From an uncultured Lachnospiraceae bacterium (GTDB lineage: Bacteria; Bacillota; Clostridia; Lachnospirales; Lachnospiraceae), in contig CATLAK010000009.1 in the NCBI GenBank assembly GCA_949878435.1, positions 36,969 to 100,968 of the forward strand: DNA of 64,000 nt, written 5' to 3'. The position numbers and the translations under genes are program-made. This document shows, piece after piece, positions 18,146 to 25,432 of the stretch. The notes below the pieces were generated by a model. The model ran no database searches. It had not been told where the DNA came from and saw only the letters and a list, made by a program, of their open reading frames with translations. Numbering within the stretch: the first letter of the stretch is position 1; each line of letters opens with the position of its first letter.

Positions 18146-18490
18146 ATGAACGAAATTATCAGAAGCATTGAAGCAGAACAGCTTAAAGAAGTTACTGAGT
18201 TTAATGTAGGCGATACCGTTAAGGTATACGGAAAGATTAAGGAAGGAAACCGTGAAAGAGTCCAGGTTTTTGAAGGTACTGTATTGAAGAGACAGGGAAC
18301 CGGCGCAAGAGAGACCTTTACGGTAAGAAAGACTTCTGGCGGCGTGGGTGTTGAAAAGACATGGCCTGTATACTCACCCAATGTAGAGAAAATCGAGGTT
18401 GTCAGAAGAGGTAAAGTTAGAAGAGCAAAACTGAACTACTTAAGAAACCGCGTAGGCAAGAAGGCAAAAGTAAAAGAAGCTGTTAAATAA
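18146..18490 (+). CDS. rplS: 50S ribosomal protein L19
   Basis: A 114-residue basic protein at the 30S-50S interface. Typical L19 segments are [20 protein letters not shown] near residue 24, [12 protein letters not shown] and the C-terminal [11 protein letters not shown]. It ends the ylxM-rplS cluster and is followed by a strong terminator. GGAGGT is 8 bases before the ATG. Confidence 0.97.
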   Translation: MNEIIRSIEAEQLKEVTEFNVGDTVKVYGKIKEGNRERVQVFEGTVLKRQGTGARETFTVRKTSGGVGVEKTWPVYSPNVEKIEVVRRGKVRRAKLNYLRNRVGKKAKVKEAVK

Positions 18491-18501
18491 TCATAACGAC
18501 C

Positions 18502-18534
18502 AAAGGACAATTGGTTACGCAATTGTCCTTTTCT
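18502..18534 (+). terminator. Terminator after rplS
   Basis: Twelve-base stem AAAGGACAATTG (18502-18513) / CAATTGTCCTTT (18520-18531) with a 6-base loop, followed by T-rich sequence. Confidence 0.9.
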
Positions 18535-18615
18535 TATGCAGTAAAATATGATAAAATAAATTCGGTACGGCTTATTTTTGACGATGCTTTTTAGGACAAA
18601 ACAAGGGATATTCAT

Positions 18616-19200
18616 ATGGCAAGACACAAAGGATTGAGTTTTTACGAAAAGAAAAAGCGGATCAGCAAGGAAATGGTCAGAGAAATTTTCGGAACCATCT
18701 TTTATTGCTTTGCAGCTATTTTATTAGCGTTTGTGATCGTGTTTTCCGTAGGCATGAAAATCAGCATGATTGGAGTTTCCATGGAACCGACCCTGTATAA
18801 TGGGCAGGAAGTGCTGGTCAACAGATTTGTCTTTAAGATTTTTCCGCCCCACAGAGGGGATGTGGTTGCTTTTTTACCCAACGGTAATCCCAACACCCAT
18901 TATTATGTGAAACGGGTCATAGGACTGCCGGGGGAGAGAATACAGATTATAGGCGGCTATGTATATATCAACGGAGAACTCTTGGTGGAAGACGAATCTT
19001 ACGATAAAATAGCGGATGCAGGCATAGCCGATACGGAACTGCTGCTAGGGAGTGATGAGTATTTCGTGTTGGGGGATAACCGCAATTTCAGCGAGGACAG
19101 CCGGTCGGGAAATATAGGACCGGTGAGCAGAAAGACGATTGCCGGAAGAGTGTGGTTTAAGCTTGGCAGCGGTGAGGACAACATGGGATTTGTAAAATAA
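18616..19200 (+). CDS. lepB: Signal peptidase I (first copy)
   Basis: Membrane serine protease that removes signal peptides from exported proteins. The 194-residue protein has one N-terminal membrane helix (about residues 22-46), the catalytic serine in IGVSMEPTL near residue 54, the catalytic lysine in YYVKRVIGLPGE near residue 97 and the closing GDNRNFSEDSR near residue 154. The start has only a weak ribosome site (AGGGA). A second, different copy lies at 20064-20603 on the other side of rbgA. Confidence 0.94.
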   Translation: MARHKGLSFYEKKKRISKEMVREIFGTIFYCFAAILLAFVIVFSVGMKISMIGVSMEPTLYNGQEVLVNRFVFKIFPPHRGDVVAFLPNGNPNTHYYVKRVIGLPGERIQIIGGYVYINGELLVEDESYDKIADAGIADTELLLGSDEYFVLGDNRNFSEDSRSGNIGPVSRKTIAGRVWFKLGSGEDNMGFVK

Positions 19201-19215
19201 GATAAGGAGAGGCGC

Positions 19216-20067
19216 ATGAATTATCAATGGTATCCGGGGCATATGACGAAAGCCCGGCGGATGATGCAGGAAGATATCAAATTGATTGATTTGATGATTG
19301 AATTAGTGGATGCGAGGGCGCCTATGAGCAGCCGGAATCCTGATATAGATGAACTTGGCAGGAATAAATCACGTCTCATTCTGCTAAATAAGGCAGATTT
19401 GGCTGATCCGGCGTACAATCGGATTTGGACAGAATATTTTAAAGAAAAAGGCTTTTTCGTACAGGAGATCAATTCCAGGACAGGGGACGGGATAAGGAAC
19501 ATTCAGCCCCTGGTGCAGGAAGCGTGCAGGGAGAAGATTGAGCGTGACAGGAAGCGGGGAATCATAGGCAGACCGGTTCGTGCCATGGTGGCGGGGATTC
19601 CCAATGTGGGGAAATCGACCTTTATCAATTCCTTTGCCAAAAAAGCCTGTACCAAGACAGGGAACAAGCCGGGCGTTACCAGAGGAAAGCAGTGGATCCG
19701 GCTTAACAAAAATCTGGAACTATTAGACACCCCGGGAATTTTATGGCCGCGGTTTGAAAACCAGAAGGTGGGGGAGCGGCTTGCAGTTATTGGTTCCATC
19801 AATGATGAGATCCTGCATGGGGATGAGCTTGCTGTGGCGGTGATCCGCTACTTAAATCAAAATTATCCTGTTCTTTTGCAGGAGCGTTATCAAATAAGTA
19901 CAAATGAGGATGCGTATAAGGCACTGGAAGAAATCTGTATCAACAGACGCTGCTTCCAAAAAGGAGAGACGCCCGATATAGAGAGGGCATCTGCAATGAT
20001 TTTGGATGATTTTAGAAGCGGCAAAATCGGCAGAATCACGTTAGAGCATCCGGAGGAGTGGCAGTGA
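19216..20067 (+). CDS. rbgA: Ribosome biogenesis GTPase RbgA
   Basis: Circularly permuted GTPase needed for late 50S subunit assembly. The 283-residue protein starts MNYQWYPGHMTKARRMM, with motifs in permuted order: LVDARAPMSSRNP near residue 31, G4 LLNKADL near residue 56, G1 GIPNVGKSTF near residue 130, the PGVTRGKQW switch and G3 LDTPGILWP near residue 174, followed by the C-terminal helical domain. AAGGAG precedes the start. The lepB downstream overlaps its stop. Confidence 0.96.
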   Translation: MNYQWYPGHMTKARRMMQEDIKLIDLMIELVDARAPMSSRNPDIDELGRNKSRLILLNKADLADPAYNRIWTEYFKEKGFFVQEINSRTGDGIRNIQPLVQEACREKIERDRKRGIIGRPVRAMVAGIPNVGKSTFINSFAKKACTKTGNKPGVTRGKQWIRLNKNLELLDTPGILWPRFENQKVGERLAVIGSINDEILHGDELAVAVIRYLNQNYPVLLQERYQISTNEDAYKALEEICINRRCFQKGETPDIERASAMILDDFRSGKIGRITLEHPEEWQ

Positions 20068-20603
20068 AAAGGAAAATTAAAGACATATTAGGCACCAGCC
20101 TGTATCTGCTTGTAGTGCTGGTTGCAACCTTTCTTGTGGTAACTTACGTGGGGCAGCGCACGAAGGTGTCCGGCAGTTCCATGGAACCTATGTTAAGCGA
20201 TGGAGACAATCTGATCATAGATAAGATTTCATACCGTTTTGAGGATCCCCAGAGATATGACATTATTGTATTCCCATTCCAGTATGCAGGCAGACCCTAT
20301 TATATTAAACGCATTATCGGGCTTCCGGGAGAGACGATCTATATCGATGACGACGGCAATATTTATATCAATGATGAACTTTTGGAGGAACCCTATGGAA
20401 AAGAAGTGATCACAGACCCGGGAAGGGCATATGAGCCGATTACCTTGGGCGCAGATGAGTATTTCGTCATGGGAGATAACAGGAACAACAGCTCCGACAG
20501 CCGAGATCCTGTAGTTGGAAATATCCACAGGGATGATCTGATCGGAAAGGCATGGATGCGGATTTGGCCTTTTGATGAAATCGGCATGATCAAACACCAG
20601 TAA
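20064..20603 (+). CDS. lepB: Signal peptidase I (second copy)
   Basis: A second type I signal peptidase, 179 residues. One membrane helix (residues 10-30), catalytic Ser in VSGSSMEPML near residue 40, catalytic Lys in YYIKRIIGLPGE near residue 82 and GDNRNNSSDSRDP near residue 140. The GTG at 20064 overlaps the rbgA stop (GTGA) and has GGAGG at 20053-20057 at good spacing; the GTG at 20058 would be too close to it. It differs clearly from the first copy, so it is probably an old paralogue rather than a recent duplicate. Confidence 0.94.
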   Translation: MKRKIKDILGTSLYLLVVLVATFLVVTYVGQRTKVSGSSMEPMLSDGDNLIIDKISYRFEDPQRYDIIVFPFQYAGRPYYIKRIIGLPGETIYIDDDGNIYINDELLEEPYGKEVITDPGRAYEPITLGADEYFVMGDNRNNSSDSRDPVVGNIHRDDLIGKAWMRIWPFDEIGMIKHQ

Positions 20604-20637
20604 AACGGCGATAGAAAGATACGGAAAAGGTACGCAG

Positions 20638-21396
20638 ATGGAACAGAAGATAAATGAGATTAAGAACATTTTACAGGCAGCCAGCATTGATGAGCTGCCT
20701 GCCTTTATAGAAAGCTACGGCAAGGATGTACGCGCCGGAGTGCAGACGCTTGTCCAAAAGGCGCAAAAGCAAATGGCGGATTACCAGAAGGAACTTGCGC
20801 GCACAGAAAAAATGAAAGAATTTGAAAAGGAGTATTGCTCCTACGCCTATATCTGCGGCATCGATGAGGTGGGGAGAGGACCGTTAGCGGGACCGGTGGT
20901 TGCCGGTGCGGTGATCCTGCCAAAGGATTGTGACATTTTATACCTTAATGATTCCAAACAATTGACCGAAAAAAAGAGAGAAGAGTTATATGGTGAGATC
21001 ATGGAAAAGGCGGTGGCGACAGGACTTGGATTTGTATCGCCGGAGCGCATAGACCAGATCAATATCCTGCAGGCGACCTATGAGGCGATGCGGGAAGCGG
21101 TTGCAAAGTTAGAGCCGGCGCCGGATCTTCTTTTAAACGATGCGGTGACGATTCCGGGCATTTCGGTGAAGCAGGTGCCGATCATCAAGGGAGATGCAAA
21201 GAGTATCTCCATTGCTGCGGCAAGCATCATTGCAAAGGTGACCAGAGACCGGCTGATGGTACAATATGACAGTATCTTTCCGGAGTACGGATTTGCCGCC
21301 AATAAAGGATACGGTGCAAAGAATCATATTGATGCATTGAAAAAATATGGACCAACCCCCATACACCGCAGAAGCTTTATCAAAAATTTTTTGTAG
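20638..21396 (+). CDS. rnhB: Ribonuclease HII
   Basis: Removes ribonucleotides from DNA by cutting RNA in RNA-DNA hybrids. The 252-residue protein has about 70 residues of helical N-terminal extension, then the catalytic core: ICGIDEVGRGPLAGPVVAGA near residue 79 (first catalytic Asp and Glu), LNDSKQLTEKKRE, LLLNDAVTIPG, SISIAAASIIAKVTRDR and the C-terminal GYGAKNHIDALKKYGPTPIH. The extension is common in Firmicute RnhB. rbgA-lepB-rnhB appears to be one operon. Confidence 0.95.
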   Translation: MEQKINEIKNILQAASIDELPAFIESYGKDVRAGVQTLVQKAQKQMADYQKELARTEKMKEFEKEYCSYAYICGIDEVGRGPLAGPVVAGAVILPKDCDILYLNDSKQLTEKKREELYGEIMEKAVATGLGFVSPERIDQINILQATYEAMREAVAKLEPAPDLLLNDAVTIPGISVKQVPIIKGDAKSISIAAASIIAKVTRDRLMVQYDSIFPEYGFAANKGYGAKNHIDALKKYGPTPIHRRSFIKNFL

Positions 21397-21414
21397 AGTG
21401 AAAAAGGAGAAACA

Positions 21415-23058
21415 ATGAGACTTTCATCATACACAAATCAAATCAACCAGGTGTTTGTTGAGAATATGAATGCAGAAAGCACATCCTCGCTGGAGCAGGG
21501 GCTTAGAAACGGCATGGATGCCGTTATGGGAAGACTCCCCGGGCAGTCCATTACAGGGGAAGTGTTGATGCGGGATGGAAGCGATATACTCATTTCCCTC
21601 GGAGAAAATCAATTGTTGCAGGCAAAGCTTGAAGGAAGCATGTCAGCCCAGCCGGGGCAGCTTTTGACCTTTCAAATCAAAAATAATGCCAACAGCAAGA
21701 TTGTCTTAAGCCCTTTGTTTGAAAATTTAAGCCAGGATCCGAATGTGTCCAAGGCGCTGCAGGCGGCAGGGATTCCGGAGACGAATATTACAGCCGGAAT
21801 GGTCAAAGCCATGATGCAGGAAGGACTTCCCATCAATAAGCAGTCTTTGTATCAGATGAACCGGCTCATCAACGCAAATCCGCAGGTCAGTATGGAGACG
21901 CTGGTGCAGATGCAGCGGATGAACCTTCCCATTACCAAAGATACGATTTTTCAATTTGAGGCATATAAAAATTATCAACATCAGTTAAGCGAGAGCCTGT
22001 CCGATATTGCAGATGCATTTACCCAGAGTTTCCAGGAAATGACGGGCAGCGGTGAACTCTCCCAGGGAATTAATTTCTACAAAAATGTACTGGGAATTTT
22101 GACAGAAGGCGCCGGGGAGGCGGCAGGTGAAGAAGGTGCGGTCAATACCGCAGAAGGAGAAGAACAGGTAATTCAAAATTCTGCCGGGCAGGGAGAGAAG
22201 ACTGAGCCTATTTTGGATAAAAATGCGCCATCCCAGGTTAGGACACAGCCGCCCATCCTTCCGGAAAATGAATTGGAGGGACTTGTGAAGGCATTAAAAA
22301 ATGCGGATGTGCCGGACAAAATCGTAGGCGCAGTGGCACAGAACCGGATGAGCGGTCAGGCACTTTTGCATGAAATTGAAAAAATGCTTTCGGAGGATGC
22401 CATACCGGATAAAGAGAAATTTTTTGAGCTTTTAGAGAGCAGGGAATTCAAGCATGTGCTCAAAAATGAGATGAACAGGCAATGGCTGATGCTGCCGGAA
22501 GAAGTGGCAAATGAGCACAGTGTGGATAAACTGTATGAGCGGCTCAACAGCCAGATGAATCGTTTGAATCAGATGCTGGCGCAGACTGCCAAAGCAGATA
22601 CGCCGCTTGCAAAGGCGGTTTCTAATGTCGCCAACAACATTGATTTTATGAACCAACTAAATCAGACCTTTACCTATGTCCAGATTCCTTTAAAAATGCA
22701 GGGGAAAGAAGCGAATGGCGAGCTGTTCGTCTATACCAACAAAAAGAGCCTTGCCAAGAAGGACGGGAGCGTAAGCGCCCTTTTGCATCTTGACATGGAG
22801 TATCTGGGAAGTCTGGATGTGTATGTGGCACTGAATGACCGGAAGGTCTCTACTAAATTTTATTTAAAGGATGATGCAGCCCTTGACCTGATTGCCCAGA
22901 ATATCGACCTTTTGAACCAAAGGCTGGAAGAGAGGGGATATGCAGTGAATGCAGAATTTATTAATCGGGATGAGGACACCAATATGATGGATGAGATGCT
23001 GAAGCAGAACAAAAATATTTCTGTGCTGGCAGGGTATTCCTTTGATGCAAGAGCATAA
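21415..23058 (+). CDS. FliK-like protein (YlqG type)
   Basis: A 547-residue protein whose C-terminal third looks like the flagellar hook-length-control domain (residues 400-515: YVQIPLKMQGKEANGELFVY, then LDMEYLGSLDVYVAL and KFYLKDDAALDLI). The N-terminal part is helical and glutamine/asparagine-rich, without a signal peptide; residues 225-290 are acidic and low in complexity. It stands between rnhB and an FlhB-tail protein, the position of ylqG-ylqH in Bacillus. The function is not established; the pair suggests a link to type III export switching. AAAGGAG precedes the start. Confidence 0.7.
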   Translation: MRLSSYTNQINQVFVENMNAESTSSLEQGLRNGMDAVMGRLPGQSITGEVLMRDGSDILISLGENQLLQAKLEGSMSAQPGQLLTFQIKNNANSKIVLSPLFENLSQDPNVSKALQAAGIPETNITAGMVKAMMQEGLPINKQSLYQMNRLINANPQVSMETLVQMQRMNLPITKDTIFQFEAYKNYQHQLSESLSDIADAFTQSFQEMTGSGELSQGINFYKNVLGILTEGAGEAAGEEGAVNTAEGEEQVIQNSAGQGEKTEPILDKNAPSQVRTQPPILPENELEGLVKALKNADVPDKIVGAVAQNRMSGQALLHEIEKMLSEDAIPDKEKFFELLESREFKHVLKNEMNRQWLMLPEEVANEHSVDKLYERLNSQMNRLNQMLAQTAKADTPLAKAVSNVANNIDFMNQLNQTFTYVQIPLKMQGKEANGELFVYTNKKSLAKKDGSVSALLHLDMEYLGSLDVYVALNDRKVSTKFYLKDDAALDLIAQNIDLLNQRLEERGYAVNAEFINRDEDTNMMDEMLKQNKNISVLAGYSFDARA

Positions 23059-23073
23059 GGCAGGTGGGATTTT

Positions 23074-23364
23074 ATGAAAGAAGAGAAGCAAAAAATAAAG
23101 CAGGCAATTGCCCTTTCTTATGATCCCGAAGACAATGCGCCCAGAGTCATTGCAAGCGGAAAGGGCGTGCTGGCGGAACGTATCATAGAAAAAGCGCAGG
23201 AAGCGGCAGTGCCGGTGCACCGGGACGACAAGCTGGCGGATACACTTTCCCGGCTGGAAATCGGAGAGATGATTCCGCCGGAACTTTACGAAGTGGTTGC
23301 AGAGATTTTAGTATTCGTGGATGCCATGGATAAGATTAAGGCAAAGATGGATAAAGTAAAGTAA
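23074..23364 (+). CDS. FlhB C-terminal domain-like protein (YlqH type)
   Basis: A 96-residue soluble protein resembling the cytoplasmic tail of FlhB/YscU export-switch proteins without the membrane part: AIALSYDPEDNAPRVIASGK (residues 11-30) and HRDDKLADTLSRLEIGEMIP near residue 49, which matches the FlhB segment before the C-terminus. The autocleavage NPTH sequence of true FlhB is not visible. It follows the FliK-like gene with a 15-base gap. Confidence 0.82.
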   Translation: MKEEKQKIKQAIALSYDPEDNAPRVIASGKGVLAERIIEKAQEAAVPVHRDDKLADTLSRLEIGEMIPPELYEVVAEILVFVDAMDKIKAKMDKVK

Positions 23365-23383
23365 GCGTTGTTAGGAGTAGCCA

Positions 23384-23761
23384 TTGAACAAAAGAAAAAC
23401 GGGACAGCAATACGAGGATAAAGCGGCAGCTTATCTTGAAAAATGCGGATTTACCATCCTTGAGCGGAATTTCAGATGCAGGCAGGGAGAGGTGGATCTT
23501 ATAGGACTGCATGAAAACTGCCTGGTCTTCGTGGAAGTCAAGTACAGGAAAAATGCAGCTGCCGGAACGCCGGAGGAGGCGGTGGGGATTATAAAGCAGC
23601 AAAAAATATGCCAGGTTTCGGATTATTATAGATTGATGCATCCGAAAAGGGAAGAAAGGCAGATCCGTTACGATGTGATCGCCTTTTGCGGGGAGCAGAT
23701 TACATGGTATCGAAACGCGTTTCCCTATTTAAAGAAAGGCAGTCCGGGCGTTTTCTGGTGA
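23384..23761 (+). CDS. yraN: YraN/UPF0102 family nuclease-fold protein
   Basis: A 125-residue protein with the YraN restriction-endonuclease-like fold: GQQYEDKAAAYLEKCGFTIL near residue 7, RCRQGEVDLIGLHENCLVFV (acidic residue plus the E-x-K type site VEVKYRK) and a conserved C-terminal strand. The start is a TTG at 23384, supported by TTAGGAG at 23371-23377 with 6-base spacing. yraN commonly lies next to rnhB. The exact role is unknown; a DNA-processing function is likely. Confidence 0.88.
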   Translation: MNKRKTGQQYEDKAAAYLEKCGFTILERNFRCRQGEVDLIGLHENCLVFVEVKYRKNAAAGTPEEAVGIIKQQKICQVSDYYRLMHPKREERQIRYDVIAFCGEQITWYRNAFPYLKKGSPGVFW

Positions 23762-23794
23762 TATGGGCAAAGAAAGATGGGAGGTTTTAGACTT

Positions 23795-24646
23795 ATGGAA
23801 TTGACAAGGAAAAACACAGACGCACACATGTGCGTGCGGAGATATAAGCAGATAGAATATCTGACCTTTCCCCTGTTAGAAGAGGCGGAAATGGTCAGAC
23901 ATTTATTTTCTACCAGAATCGGGGGCGTAAGCAAGGGGATTTATGCTTCCATGAATTTAAGTTATACCAGAGGGGATGATAAGGAAGCGGTGGATGAAAA
24001 TTTCAGGCAGATAGCGGAAGTTTTTGAAACTACCCCCCGCAGGATCGTGTGCTCCAAGCAGACCCATACCACCAATGTACGCCTGGTCACGGAAAAGGAT
24101 TGCGGAAAAGGCGTGGTCTATCCGGCGGACTACGATGATGTGGACGGGCTTGTAACCAATGTGCCGGGAATCGTGCTGTGCACTTCCTACGCAGACTGTG
24201 TGCCTCTTTATTTCGTGGATCCTAAGCATAAAGCCATCGGGCTTGGACATTCCGGCTGGCGGGGAACGGTGAACCGCATGGGGGAGGCAGTGTTAAAGAT
24301 TATGGCGGATGCATTTGGGACGGAACCAGCGGATGTGCTTGCAGCAATCGGTCCCTCCATATGCAGGGACTGCTATGAAGTGGGGGAAGACGTGGCAGAA
24401 AGGTTCAGACAAGGTTTTCCGGGAGAATGGAAGCATTTGCTGTTTGAGGGAAGAGCAGACGGAAAGTATCAGCTCGATCTCTGGGAGGCGAACAGGCGTG
24501 TCCTGTTAGGAGCGGGGATATTGGAAGACCATCTTGCAGTGACGGATCTTTGCACCTGCTGCAACAGCCAGTACCTGTTTTCCCACCGTGCCAGTCAGGG
24601 AAAACGGGGAAATCTGGGGGCATTTCTGGAATTAAGAAAGTCTTAA
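23795..24646 (+). CDS. pgeF: Peptidoglycan editing factor PgeF (laccase-domain)
   Basis: Member of the YfiH/PgeF family of multicopper-polyphenol-oxidase-fold proteins, linked to correct peptidoglycan side-chain composition and purine nucleoside conversion. In the 283-residue product the zinc-ligand segments are visible: SKQTHTTNVRLV near residue 89, CTSYADCVPLYF near residue 131, LGHSGWRGTVNRMG near residue 150 and DLCTCCNSQYLFSHR near residue 250. The ATG at 23795 is preferred over ATG 23777 because GGGAGG (23779-23784) lies between them. Confidence 0.88.
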   Translation: MELTRKNTDAHMCVRRYKQIEYLTFPLLEEAEMVRHLFSTRIGGVSKGIYASMNLSYTRGDDKEAVDENFRQIAEVFETTPRRIVCSKQTHTTNVRLVTEKDCGKGVVYPADYDDVDGLVTNVPGIVLCTSYADCVPLYFVDPKHKAIGLGHSGWRGTVNRMGEAVLKIMADAFGTEPADVLAAIGPSICRDCYEVGEDVAERFRQGFPGEWKHLLFEGRADGKYQLDLWEANRRVLLGAGILEDHLAVTDLCTCCNSQYLFSHRASQGKRGNLGAFLELRKS

Positions 24647-24654
24647 TTTTTTTC
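24630..24654 (+). terminator. Terminator overlapping the pgeF stop
   Basis: Eight-base stem AATTAAGA (24630-24637) / TCTTAATT (24641-24648) with a 3-base loop, followed by seven T residues. The stem includes the pgeF stop codon. Confidence 0.65.
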
Positions 24655-24730
24655 CTAAGTAACACTTAAAGTTTCTATGTTTTACTGATTATGTCAGATT
24701 TTTAGATAAATCCGGAAAGAGGAAGAGAAG

Positions 24731-25423
24731 ATGACCAACATTTTAGTATGCGATGATGACAAAGAGATTGTAGATGCCATTGAGATTTATTTAAATCAGG
24801 AGGGATACCAGGTTCATAAAGCTTATGACGGAGAGCAGGCGGTGCGGATGCTCAAGGAACTGAATATCCAGCTTCTCATAATCGATATCATGATGCCTAA
24901 GTTAGACGGCATCCGTGCAACCTTAAAGATCAGGGAGTACAGCAGCATACCTATCATATTTTTGTCGGCGAAGTCGGAGGATGCAGATAAGATCTTAGGG
25001 CTGAATGTCGGAGCAGACGATTATGTGACCAAACCTTTCAATCCATTGGAACTGGTGGCAAGAGTCAAGTCCAACTTGCGCAGGTACACCCAGCTGGGAA
25101 ACTTAAATGTGGAGAACAATGCATTGTTTCAGGCAGGCGGGCTTAGCATCAACGATGACACCAAGGAAGTGACAGTGGATGGGGAGATCGTCAAGCTGAC
25201 GCCGATTGAGTATAATATTCTTCTTCTTTTAGTCAAGAATCAGGGAAAGGTATTTTCCATTGATCAGATTTATGAAAATATCTGGAATGAGGAGGCAATC
25301 GGTGCGGACAACACCGTTGCAGTCCACATCAGGCACATCAGAGAAAAGATTGAGATCAATCCAAAGGAGCCCAGATATTTGAAAGTGGTGTGGGGCGTTG
25401 GGTATAAGATCGAAAAACAGTAG
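24731..25423 (+). CDS. OmpR-family response regulator
   Basis: A 230-residue DNA-binding response regulator. The receiver has the acidic pair CDDD near residue 8, the phospho-acceptor Asp in LLIIDIMMPKLDG near residue 52, and the KPFNP lysine near residue 102. The C-terminal winged helix runs from about residue 135 (LTPIEYNILLLLVKNQGKVF; VHIRHIREKIEINPKEPRY). It resembles the VanR group. The cognate sensor follows 9 bases later. The target genes are not evident from the window. Confidence 0.93.
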   Translation: MTNILVCDDDKEIVDAIEIYLNQEGYQVHKAYDGEQAVRMLKELNIQLLIIDIMMPKLDGIRATLKIREYSSIPIIFLSAKSEDADKILGLNVGADDYVTKPFNPLELVARVKSNLRRYTQLGNLNVENNALFQAGGLSINDDTKEVTVDGEIVKLTPIEYNILLLLVKNQGKVFSIDQIYENIWNEEAIGADNTVAVHIRHIREKIEINPKEPRYLKVVWGVGYKIEKQ

Positions 25424-25432
25424 AGGTATGAC

